Shown: in pieces, positions 47,100 to 58,097 of the stretch
Position numbering within the stretch: position 1 is the stretch's first letter
How the letters are laid out: the number at the start of each line of letters is the position of its first letter
Assembly: GCA_037576195.1 (NCBI GenBank)
Contig: CM075101.1
Span: 49,476,001-49,540,000 of the forward strand
Direction of reading: 5' to 3'
DNA from: Phytoseiulus persimilis
Taxonomy: Eukaryota; Arthropoda; Arachnida; Mesostigmata; Phytoseiidae
DNA length: 64,000 bases
Translations under genes and position numbers: made by a program
Notes under the pieces: generated by a model
What the model saw: only the letters and a program-made list of their open reading frames with translations
The model's database searches: none
What the model was told of the DNA's origin: nothing

Positions 47100-47400
47100 A
47101 GCATCTGAGATCTTCACCGTCGTGAATTGTGAGGAATCGTGGTTGGTTTGTTGACAAGTTCACATGCCCAAGCTGGTAACGATAGCAGGGCAACCGCTGC
47201 GGCGTTTCGGTCCCACTGGCCGAGATTCATCGGTGTCGACCCAGCGATTGCGCGCGATTTGAGAACATCGATCCAAGTTGACACATATCGACGAATGAGT
47301 TCAATAATGAGGAATCGTGAGCCTCCGCATCACGAGGCGGGTAACAATCGTTGAGAATGGCTTTCACAATGGCGAATTCATCTTTATTTTTGCCGAACTT
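47100..47400 (-). pseudogene. Frame-broken ankyrin-repeat relic
   Basis: On the minus strand, one frame from 47,400 gives LLKFGKNKDEFAIVKAILND. A second frame, entered near 47,320, gives RRYVSTWIDVLKSRAIAG, then STPMNLGQWDRNAAAVALL. Together they have the ankyrin pattern (STPMNLGQWDRN.AAVALL resembling TPLHLA..GN..VV.LLL) but cannot be read without a frame change, and each frame ends in a stop. I infer a degraded ankyrin-repeat copy; an unrecognised small intron is the alternative. It overlaps the AATAAA that may serve the neighbouring secreted-protein gene. Confidence 0.4.
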
Positions 47401-48197
47401 AAGCAGTCAAGTTTGCCGGATACGAATTCGGGAGGACATGAATGGTCGTTCCCGAATCCTCCGGAATATTATTCGTCGTGATTGAATATCCTGATCCATT
47501 AGCGGCCACAGAGGCGTAGGGTTGCCTCCCGTTGGGATCTTCTGCCTCGTTGATATACTTCGCTGCACCGCGAACTTCCGACGGCGCATGAATCGCTATT
47601 ACAATGTCTTCCGTGGAGTCTCCGTGCGCTCCATCTTCATCGGTAGCAGCTCCGGGCGCGGACACGTTCGAGCCGGTTGGCATCACCGATGCGGCAGACG
47701 CTTCTGCAGCGGGAGGAATCTCGGTGTCCGGAGCTTGTGATGCATATGGGATCTCCGCTGAGGAGTATTTCCCCGGTGTCTCTGAGAAAGACGTCTCGTT
47801 CAAAACTCCTTCTGCCGTGGGAATATGCGAATCATCGCGAATTTTCGTATGGGTGGGAACTCCTTCGTCCTTCGAGCCTCTTGCTGTGGCCTGCGTGTCC
47901 TGGGCTCCTTCCGCGGTGGGAAGAAGCGATGGGTCAGGGGCTTCTGGTTTCACATCATCGGTGCCTGGAATCACCACGAGGACGGATTTGACATTCTCAT
48001 TTTAAATTCTGACTCGCTCAATGATATATTTCGTGGCGATGATTCTAATAGTCGAAGCTACCTTGCGATACGGAGAATAATCCAGTCACGTTGTTCGGGT
48101 ATGCCTTGCTTCCTGCGTCAGTGATATTAGAATGAAGGAAAAACATTCCCGCACTGACCAACACCGCAGCCATGAAAATCCAGTTGAGAACCGGCAT
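47399..48197 (-). CDS. Secreted or membrane-anchored mucin-like protein, two exons
   Basis: Exon 1 is 48197-48062 (ATG context AAAGATGC) and exon 2 is 47964-47399. Donor CAAG/GTAGCT and acceptor GATTCCAG agree in phase with a 97-bp intron, giving 233 aa. The N terminus (MPVLNWIFMAAVLVSAGMFF) is a signal peptide or signal anchor. The rest is low-complexity, rich in Pro, Ala, Ser, Thr, Glu and Asp, with six N-x-S/T sites (NIT, NVT, NET, NVS, NGS, NLT), suggesting a glycosylated extracellular or surface protein. A minus-strand AATAAA lies within about 15 nt of the stop. No family recognised. The opposite strand is also open over much of exon 2, which lowers confidence, but only the minus strand offers a start, signal peptide and splice sites. 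Confidence 0.5.
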
Positions 48198-50172
48198 CTT
48201 TGCTCACTCTGAGTCAGGTCGAAAGCAAAGATCGTTCTCGAGTTGGTTGCGCTTCCGCTCTACCTCGGTGGATGGGTCAAGTGAATGATGTAACGAGAAA
48301 CTCCAGAAGCCAAGTCCGTGGAAACAACGCTTCGTTGTCACAGGGCTAAGGAGCTATAATGGTTACTCCTGAGCGGTTGAAAACGTGCATTCGTGGGATG
48401 ACGAGCTCGGATCTGATCGGATCTCGGTGCTCTGAACCCAGAATTTGATTGTGAAAGGATGGAGCGTGCAGCCGGATGGTAACTCAGTCGCCTGACCGGT
48501 CGGAAAGTGAAGAGGATTTCATTCCCAGAACGATTAGGACGCTGCGGCGTACGTCTTCGTGAAGCTTCGACATCCAGCATGACTCCAGCTCTACGATCCT
48601 CGAAGAGTTTTCAACGAATTCTGGATCTTCTCCAATTTAGTTGTATCGGGACATTCGCATCCAGCTGTTCGCTTTCATCTGGGTTGAGTCCGACCCCACA
48701 ATCAAATTTTCCTGGAACCTCATTTGTCCAAAATAACCTTCAAGAGTTCGAGGCCTCGATCGATGTCTAGACATATGTATGAATACTTCAGAGCTGAACA
48801 CAGGGTTCAAGCCGTATCGTGTTCTTGGAAATCGTTATCGCATTCCATTTGGAAAATGATCAACAACTCCGTGCCAAAGCTCATTCACCTCAAATCCAGA
48901 CTCCTGGAGGGATTCGACCAGAGAAACGATGCTCCTTGTCATGCAGGTTCGAAGGAGAATGAAAGGAGTTCAGCTAATCCCTGGAGTACTCGCGGCATGT
49001 GGTTCTCGGACTGCGACGGGATAACTCCTTCTCTGAGACGCAGGAACACTTCTCGCGCAGTCTGTTCTCTTCTCGGGAAGAAACACGTGAGAAGGAGAGG
49101 TGTCATGCACATAGGTTGCAGGTTTACAGCTGAAGAGCTCGGGAACGACTCCGTTTCCGGGATCATCCTAAATATCATGGATGGGCATGTAACTGTTTCA
49201 TTCCTGTCTGATTAGCCCCTAGGAGCTCCTCAGATCGTGGCATCATCGAATTCCAGAGGGAACAAGAAGTCTCCGGAAACCCATGGCGTCTCAGCCGGGG
49301 AATCATGGGGAGCACTTGAAGTCGAGGCACCGATCGAGTTTCATCGAGTCCTTTCCGAGCCAAAACGACGGGGGAATCATCACTCCCCGAGCGAGACCAC
49401 TGCCTACTCAGAAGTGACAATTTTTCCTATGAATGAACAGTGTATTGAGAATGTATCTCATGTCTATGACGTCTCTCAATCATGAGTCGATGCCCGAGAG
49501 GAGTCATCCATTCGGGGGGACCCATCAAAAGCAGCGGCTTCGCCCCTGTGGACTCCGCCTGAAGCCCCCGGGAGCAGTATATCCCTCTCATTCCCTGTTT
49601 CTTTTCTCATCTCTCTTTTTTTCCCGAAATGGATCTCGCAGAGAGTTCGAGTTCCGAACAAATCGTCGATTTCCGTGCAACTGGATAACTTCAACGGTTT
49701 GAAGAAAACCGGTCGATTACCCGGTTTGTGCGCCGGGGCTCCAAGAGTCTAGTGACCTCATCGATGTACCTGGATCCCTGCGTCGCGAAAAAGGGCAACC
49801 TTGGCATGAGAGCTGGCCGAGGAACGGAACGCCATGAGCTCGCCGCATCGACGATCGCTCAGCGGGGGGGGGGGGGGGGGGGGACTCCGCGAAATTGGAT
49901 GGAGTCCCGGCGGGAGAACTGAGCGGTGAATAGAACGACACTCTGGAAGAATACCGACTCCGATGAGGCAATCAAGCATGAGTTCCATAATCGTTGACTA
50001 GTCGATCCAGCAAGGTTTTTGAGACTCCCTCCAAACGAACTGGAGGGGCGATCGGCCAGATCAAAATCTCGTTCAACTCCAAGTGATACGCTTCTGCTTT
50101 GGCGAGGAGGCAGTTCTGGCTACACCTCCGCTAAGTGAGTGGCTCGGAGAATGTGTTCGACACAGACACGAT
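48198..50172. other. Intergenic stretch before FUT8-like copy 2
   Basis: No gene recognised. The largest ORF (48,724-49,215 +, 163 codons) has no domain I know and is within chance length. It contains the 20-G tract at 49,864-49,883. Confidence 0.35.
49864..49883. repeat. Poly-G tract (20 G)
   Basis: The longest homopolymer in the window, flanked by CTCAGC and ACTCCGCG. Confidence 0.85.
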
Positions 50173-53100
50173 ATGGGATCTGAATCGTGGAGCACGGGTG
50201 CGTGACAGTAACCATCACGCCGTGTTCTCGACTGGGACATGATCCAAGAATGACTCCCAGTGTTTACTCGAGTAATTCAACGGCGGTCGCGGAGGGAGAA
50301 TATTTCATTATCCATTCCACGAGGCGCGCGTTCTTGCAAGGCCTCACCACGACCTTGCGACGTCTTCTCGAGTACAAAAATACCCAAACACGTCATATTC
50401 AGATATTCCGTTGATACATGATCGGCCGCGGAGTCTCGGCTGTCTCGAGCTCTCCTGTCACGTCGCGAGCATATCGGAGAGCGCACGGAGAGGAATCTCA
50501 AAGCTGAATACCTGACAATAGCAGAAGCTGAGGAGCATCGACGGTCCAAAGCCGATGCTTAGTTGAGCTCCATTGAATCGAGATGCGTTCGAGGAGCCGA
50601 TCCAGCTCGCCAGGCAAGCTCTGGTATGTGCTGGAGCGAACCGAGATAATGAGAAGCATTGTCGGGGGGCTCAGACGCGATACAGCATGATTTACATCTG
50701 ATAGAGGGAGTCCGTCATGAGGACTCGCCGAGAAATCTTGAATTTGGAATATTTCCAACAATCGAGGCACAGATGCGATTTTTGAGCCGACGGCGAATCG
50801 GATCATGTCGCCCGGGTAATCATCGTTAAACGTCAGCGTGAGCTCAGAGTGCCGTTGATTCCCGAAAAACACCCAAACTTTTTTCCTGAACAGCTCAATC
50901 AACGAATTCTCCCGCCCTTCGTGGACTGGGAACTCATGACAATGATTAGCAAAACGAGCGACGATCATAACGCCTCATGTTTTTATGTTTCAGCGGTCTG
51001 CATGATCACTCTTGTGTCGGCAGTTTATGTGTTCATCACGTTACCGATGCAAGGCATGTACCGAATCCATTCGTTATCTTCAGCCGAAAGGGACGAACTG
51101 GACCCATACGCTCTCGTGGATGACGACAGAGTGCATCCCCACGGCGCACGGTATGATCCATTGTTCCTCCAAAGTGCACTCCTCTCGACTGCACAAGACA
51201 CTCGGGCGGACATCAGAGCTCAGACTATCATCAATCATAACTAAGCGTTCTCGAATGAAACACAGTTTCGCATGTTGTTCGCAGAATTCTCTCCCTGTAG
51301 ACGTGATGCAGTCGAGCGACGCATGCAGTCTTCGAGACGCATTCACGGCCACAGTCGGACTATGTTTCCTATCGGATTAGGCGAGTGGAGCGAATAGTTG
51401 TTCCCGAGCTCTGCTCGCTCCGCTGTTCCGATGTGTCTCCAGAACGTTCCGATCACAATACGGAAAGAGCTCTTCCTCGGGGTTTGGCATCGAACCAAGT
51501 AATTTGATCAATTTGGAAGAACCTTCACAAGCATGGCATGGCTCTTCGGCCGGAAAAGCGGTAGTCGGGCGGTTGGTCAACTTCTGTCGGATGCGAAGAC
51601 AGAAGAACTCGCCTTCATCCTGAGCGAATACGAGTTTGTAAGAACTTCTCGTTCCAGCTCCGGTTTGATGGATTCGCGCCATTCGAACCTTACAATCGCG
51701 AGCTCCATCTCGGCGAAACATGCAGCGCTTAGCTACAGCTAATTTTATGACCACTCAAGGTATATCCGACGCGGCCTACTCGATTCAGTATGCAGCCCTG
51801 TGTTTGGAAGCGGTGGTGCGTCGAGCGTCCACCGCTTCTTTTGCGATTGAATTTAAGTGAGTGAATCATCTGCCAGCTGCGAAGGGACCTCACGCAAATA
51901 GTGTGAAATTTGAGCCGGTGGATCATGCGCAGAATATTTGGAACGCCTCGAAGCAGACAGGAGACCAGCCCGTGCGCCCTCCCTCGGTGATCATGCGCGA
52001 AGGATTCAATACGCGAATTGAGATTATAAGGAAGAATCACGCGGCTCGCGGATTGCGAAAAATCGATTTCTGTGATGAAATCATCGCTATATAGTCTCTG
52101 CATCTCCTCCATTCACGCATAGGCGCTCATTTTCTGAGGACAGCCGTCTTGACACTCCAGGCAACTGATATTTGGGAAATCCGCGGCTTCGATCTGTGCG
52201 CTCTCAGCAGCTTTCCTCCAGAGCTCTTCTGTTTATTTGTCGATTCGAGTTGGGAGAACGTTTGGGAGCACTCAAGAGGGGGCTGTTTTCTGCATTTTCT
52301 CGCGCGGGAGTCGGAGGAAGAGCTCGACATTCCCCAATTCTGTGTTTCGAAGCAGCCTCTCAAGCCGCAAATAATTCACGGCCTATTCCGCCTAAATTTT
52401 TCCTGATCTCCGCACGCTGCGTTTTTCGAATTCCGACGCGAAGCGAACGAAAACCAGGCCTAGACGGTTGTGTTTTTTATGGTCTCCTTGCATCAAATTC
52501 GACACGTCTATCGCGATTTCAGGATTCGTGCTCCACGGTTACAAGCGCACTCGATTCCAAACGTCCACATTTGCGGTTTCGGCAACACACGGGCGACGAC
52601 GTCTGGTGGTCGCAGGAATCCTCGAGTTGAATGTGAACGCTCAAATTAGCGATATCCTGCTCTCACTGGGGACAAAGGACGCAATCGATCTCTTGAGCTC
52701 AAGCTGTCTCGCACGATTGAACACAAATTAGAATTCACCCTTCCAGGAACTCTTATGCTCTGGTCCAAGCTCAGCGATCGATTCTGAGGGAAAGGTTGAC
52801 CGCCACCGAAGACAGCGCAGACGGTGAAGAGATGGTGGACTCAACTACGATCAAAGGTAAATTCGATTCCATTTCAGCTGTTTTCGATCAAAGCAGGCTT
52901 TGAACAGATGTGACCGATCGCCTAGGACGTCATCAGGAGCCGGATCAGAGGACGAAAAGAGCTGGAGCAGAGCTGAACCCTAATGAAGGCTCTTGAAGTC
53001 CCCAGCCTTGGGAGGAACGACAGGAAGGAGATGCTATAGGTCTCAATCGTAGAAGTCTACCTGATTCGAACTAATTGCGCGGATGTCGTTTCCAGGCTAA

Positions 53101-56100
53101 TTTGGTCTGTTTTGTTCACAGAACAGGGCTTCTTTTCGTACGTCCGGCTGGTGCAGGGTCTGCGTGACCTCAATGACTTCTTGGCGGAGGCTTCTCGATC
53201 CAAGCAGCTTTCACAGGAAGCAATCATCGCTCACGCCTTACGCTATACACGATCCTTGGAGAAAGCAGCGGATCAGGTCGAAGAACAATGCACTCATCAC
53301 CGAGCGCGGGAATCTATAGCCCAGCTCAGCCAAAATGTGTGGGGAGCCCTAGAGCAGCTCCAGTTCCCGAAAAACTGCTCGGAAGCGCACGCTATTCTCT
53401 GTGATCTCACGAACCCCCACGGGTTCGCTTCCGGCATGGCTGACGTTCTTCACTGTCTCGTCAGGGGACTGCAACTCAATCGAACGGTCATTCTCCGAAC
53501 GACTGATTGGCATTACACCCGTGACCTCAAATGGAACCAGGTATTCGAGCCCTTGTCAGGATGCAAGGAGGACCAAGTGAAACAGCCGATAGAGAAAGGC
53601 TACCCCGAAACCTGGAATGTAGGTGAGTTACAAGTGCTGACCCCCAACGATTCCAATCAGGGTACTCTGAAGAAATTATTAACACAGATATCAGTTCTGC
53701 ATTCGGAACTCGAAAAGAGATCAAACCTCCGCTAACGTTGGGATTTTTGAAAGATGACTCGAGATGAAACGCATCTCTCACAATTCCGCGAGCCCTCACG
53801 GTGCCCGATTCTACTCTCCTATGTTCGAGCTATGGCACTGCCCGTATCTAGAACACCGGAACAAAGCTGTGCTTCAGCCGAATTTATTCTCCTTCCTCTG
53901 AAAAGCTTCACTCTTTCGCTTCGAGAGTTTTTGCCTCTCGCAGAATACTTGAGAGCTCGTAACGCTCACTTTTCATTCTGGGAGCTGAAGCAGAGTCGAC
54001 TCGTTAATAATTCCGTTGGCCGGTAAATCCGATCCAGGGATCTGGAGGAGCTTTCGTCAGTTGTGGAGCAGCTCCGTTAGATAATTCAACTAAACGACTC
54101 GAATGCAGGGTGAAATGAGATTTGAATCAAGGATTCACAGACAGCCTCATACGCTTTGACGTTCGTATGTCAACCCACTGCATCGACCATCCCAGCTCTC
54201 CCTCAGACAGCACGACCTGTCTGAAGGACGGTCCATGAGATGCGGGCCTTTGGGGCGTGAGATTTCGACTCGCGTAATTGAGAGCGATCGGGAGAGAGCC
54301 ACGTGTTGTGAGCTCGTCGCTGGAGTTGATGCACAGAAGAATACTTCGCGAACTCTCTGCTTGACCCGAGATTCCCCTCGAACGGAACTCCTGTGTGTTT
54401 CGACTCTCAAGGGCGACGCGGGTATTTCAGGCGACGAGGGCTTTGTTGGTTCAGAGCTGAGTTCACAGGTATGGGAAGATGTGGAAGGCGGATCGGAGCG
54501 TAGTTTCCAGTTGACGTCCGGACTCGTTGCGGTTTTTGTAGTCGACCTGCGATTTTGTCTTTGTACTACGACAACGGTTCCCTTCCCAAGACTGCGACTC
54601 GCCTCCACGAGACGGTTTGCGCCGGCACTCCGAAAAGCGGATGAGGAGCTTCTCAAATGTACGATTTTGCAGAACGAAGACATATGGCTCGACTGCCGAA
54701 CGTCATAGCGCAGGATTTGGTGGCTTTCCACGGCGATCCGTACGCGTGGTTCCACGGAGAATTGATGTCTTACGCACTCAGACCAACGAAGGGCTTCGAG
54801 AAAGAGGTCGAACGACATATCCGCTCGATGTTCCCCGACGACAACTACATTGCGTGAGTTCCCTTGAAGACTCTCAACCACGTTTCAAGAACACCGGAAT
54901 GTCGGTTGTTCAAATATATGACGCGGCAGAACGATTGGCACTTTTTGGACGTAACTTGACTCTTCCTCAGTATGCACATCCGGCGGAGCGACAAGAACTA
55001 TGAAGCAAACTTCCGTGATCTGGACCTATACATGCGTTATGCGGAGGAATATTTCAGAAGGGAGGCGTTGCGCACAAGTGTCAGCGTGAAACGCGTCTTC
55101 GTGGCAACCGACGACGTTGGCGTCGTTGAAACCTTGCGTAGGAGGTGAGACTCAACAGCTGCGAGGAATCAGTGTTTCAAGTTCGAGAGGTTAAAACTAC
55201 AGCCTTCAAGTTTGGGTGTTTCTCCGGAATTATACCCTCATAGCACTGAATCAATCTTCGGTGATGGATGGAATAATTTCGAAAAATCACCCAAACTACC
55301 AGGCCCTGGTTGTAACTGCGCTGACGACGTCGCTGAGCAGAGGACTATTTCGCCGCTGAATCATTCAAGCAGGGGAGCACGCTGACAGAATGTAGCTTGG
55401 ATACAGCAGGGGAGTCTGCCCGTTTCTACAATAAGATTTCTGTGTCCCTCGACAGCTACCCAACCTTCGAGTTTTTCTCAAACCCCAAAGCTGCCAGAGA
55501 AGCTTCTAAACTGGGGACGAGGGATTCGAAAGAGGCTTTCAAGAACGTCTTATTGGATCTCCACACGCTTTCTAGATCTCAGCACCTGATTTGCACGATG
55601 TCCTCCGGGGTAAGCTGACCTTGCGCTCAATTAGTGGGAATATTCCTTGGAAGCGTTCGTTCGTTGCTCCGCTGAACCGAGAACCCGGACGTCTGAATCA
55701 CTGATCGTCGCTGTTCTGGGATAATCGTAATAGCGGTCGTTGCGACCATTCGTTCGAGCACGATCGCTATCTGGATGATGAGGAGGAGATCGTTGACTTG
55801 GATTCGAACGTTCGGAGCCTTGATACCAAGATGACTCCTCTCCTTGTTAGGATTGAGAGAATGATCGCGCGATTTTGTTACAGTTCAGTCGTGTGGCTTA
55901 CGAGCTGATGCAGCACCGATACTTCGACGCCTGGCGGCGCATGTCCTCGTTAGACATCGACTACATCTACGCTTACGCTTTCTTCCCGGAGCGGTTGCCG
56001 TTTGAACCCGCCGATGGTTTGGTCTTGCCCAAGGAGGTGACGGCCTCTCGGTGAGTAGCGGAGATTAGAAGGATGTTATCCCAATAGTGACCCCAACCCA

Positions 56101-58097
56101 TAGGAAGAGGGGGTGCGAGAGTTTCGAAGGAACGGCTGGCCAGTTCTACCGCAGACCGGTCCGCGAGTTGAGATATCCTGGAAAAGACGTAAGCACTCAG
56201 GGCCCACGTGAGGAACATGATACGTGAACGCCATCTCAAGTCGGAGAAATGGAACATGGGAACGAATTCATGCTTCAGGCCCTACGTCAATTAATCCTGG
56301 TACACGAAGGAGTTTTCCGTGACCATTCTCTCAAGACACCGGTGAACAGCATCGCTGCGGCCGAACATGCTCGGATCGGCCATCTTGAAGGTCACAGAGG
56401 AGCGGTTTCGGGAATCGCACTGAACACTCGAATCGGAGGCAAACAGCTGACGACGGCCTAGACGGGCGGAGAAGATGAACGGATTGCTTGACCTTGCAAT
56501 CGTCCAAGGAACCCTCGGGTGATTCGACCGGTGTCCTCATTACTACGTTGGCGGCAATCGAACACTCGGTTGTTTCCATTGATTGCGAAGCTACGACTCC
56601 GCCGCGTGGGAGAGTCGGAGAGAGAATGTTCGATGTTCCTACTAATCAGGCCCTGAGGCGCAGAGAGACGGTAGGCTCAAGCGAGCGGCCCCGCCTGTGA
56701 AGGAACGCAATCGACTGCCGTTGACCTTCCTGACGAGAAAACGGTTCGGATCGGAGAATGTGAAGCCACCACGATTCGCAATCAGCCACAATAACCAGCA
56801 ACGGCGACCGAGAGACTCAAATCTCCTACCTGGACCTATCCTGGAAAAACTTCAGCCGACGACTCGCTAAACGATGCAGCGAAACAGCGAGTGCAGTCTG
56901 AGAGAGCTGCGGGGAGGAACTGGAGCAGCGACGTTCTCGCTCACAGCGGGAAAAAAATAGCATGGGGAAGGCACGGGAACACAAAAAAGCTTAAACAGAA
57001 CGACAGTTGGGACGCGACTTCCAAACTGAACTAGACATACTGCTGCCTGCTTCAAAACTTTATACAATCTCCCATTATGCCTTCTGGGGAAGATTGCGCA
57101 TCCAGTGCCTCCCGCCTGCGGCTCGTGGATGTTGCGACGCCGGAGCTGATCCGCAATTTCCCAAAGCAGTTCCAGAAAGTGTTTGAGGCATCGTCGGTGG
57201 ACGATCGGCCTTTTCCCGCGATTTTCGAGCAATCATCGCCCCCATAACATTTGATCATTGATGGAGGAGCGGACAGTCTCCCCGAACTTCTTCTGGTTGG
57301 GGTGAAGTTACGTTCGCGGTCCAACGCGTCTGCAGAAGGCGACTCCCGGATTCTCTTGGTCGGAACGCGATCTAGACTATATACGTTGCGAAATGGGACT
57401 TGTACCGCATCCGGTCAGCTCACTCAATCAAGTCAGCGAGGTTAGATGTTTGAAGTTCCGTCTTCTGGAGTTTCCGTGGAAATTGTTTGTCTCACGTTCG
57501 CCGAATACAAGTTCGGAGGAGACATCCATCGATATGTGCCGAGAAGCCACGTTCTCGTTCTCCCAGCCCGTGAAGGAATGGAACGGAGAGAAATAAAAGG
57601 GTTCCGGAATCGGAGAGCCCAGATGCAAAACGTCGCAATTCCAAATTCCTGAAAGTCAAGTTGTCAGTCGCGAGATGAAGTTATCGGGAATCGGTTCGAT
57701 GGATTTCTGAGCGACAACTCGACTTTTGAGAATTCGGAGTTACAACGTTTTGCGTCTGGGCTCTTCAACTCAGCTCAGGAATCGCTGACGAGGAGATCGA
57801 GTTGTCACCCTGATTCGGAGTTTTTGAAACGTTTCACATGTCGCCTCCTGAATTGATGGTTTTTCTTCACCTCATTACAGAGTACCTATCGAAGCGGGAA
57901 AGTCAGTCACCGACTCTTACAAACTGGCCGCGCAGTATGTAGTCAGCTGGTCCAAACGCGCATCGGGGCCCAACGGCTTGGCTCCGACCCATGACATGGC
58001 TAACGTGGTGGCTAAGTTCAAGACGGAGCAACCTGTACGATCTGCTAGATACGGTGCACACATCGATCCCCTCAAAGACGAATCGAGGACCCGGTGA
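50173..58097 (+). CDS. FUT8: Alpha-1,6-fucosyltransferase (FUT8-like), copy 2
   Basis: Same family and orientation as copy 1. Exons: 50994-51150 (membrane anchor, SAVCMITLVSAVYVFITL), 52747-52856 (stem coil, LVQAQRSILRERLTATED), 53122-53622, 54673-54853, 54971-55144, 55456-55609, 55884-56050, 57881-58097. Phases match copy 1 at every junction, and the exons of 181, 174, 154 and 167 nt are the same lengths. A first exon 50173-50197 (MGSESWST, donor GTGCGT) fits in phase but is a guess. Conserved segments: YVRLVQGLRDLNDFL, FHGDPYAWFHGELMSYALRP, HIRRSDK, VFVATDDV, NVLLDLHTLSRSQHLICTMSSG, RVAYELM. The donor-binding RRTDK of copy 1 is RRSDK here and TDDP is TDDV. Introns are much longer than in copy 1 (up to 1.83 kb). 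The stop overlaps a possible GTGAGC donor, so a further exon cannot be excluded. Confidence 0.85.

Larger units (their letters stand above)
40255..47100. other. Long stretch without a defensible gene
   Basis: It contains poly-G tracts at 41,014, 44,608 and 45,346. Isolated ORFs reach 217 codons (45,933-46,586 +). A hydrophobic segment (GNVVLVLILVVEVI) at about 43.3 kb on + could be a membrane helix of an unfound exon, and NELKE/GTGAGC at 43.85 kb looks like an exon end, but no phases could be joined. An ORF at 41.6-42.0 kb has a pyrimidine-rich acceptor at about 41,843. None could be assigned a family. Confidence 0.3.

Noticed and set aside
47604-48005. 133-codon + strand ORF opposite the mucin-like gene
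   Set aside because: It has no signal peptide or supporting splice or polyA signals. The minus strand explains the region better, and the open frame is a by-product of stop-poor Ala/Ser/Pro-rich sequence.
50498-50968. 156-codon minus-strand ORF with a hydrophobic, protein-like look
   Set aside because: It lies inside the first modelled intron of FUT8-like copy 2, has no family match I can recall and is within chance length. It is not excluded as a nested gene.
54147-54881. 244-codon minus-strand ORF and a 157-codon + ORF in the same place
   Set aside because: They overlap each other, lie in the expanded third intron of FUT8-like copy 2, and run antisense to its exon 54,673-54,853. No domain seen; best taken as shadow and chance ORFs.
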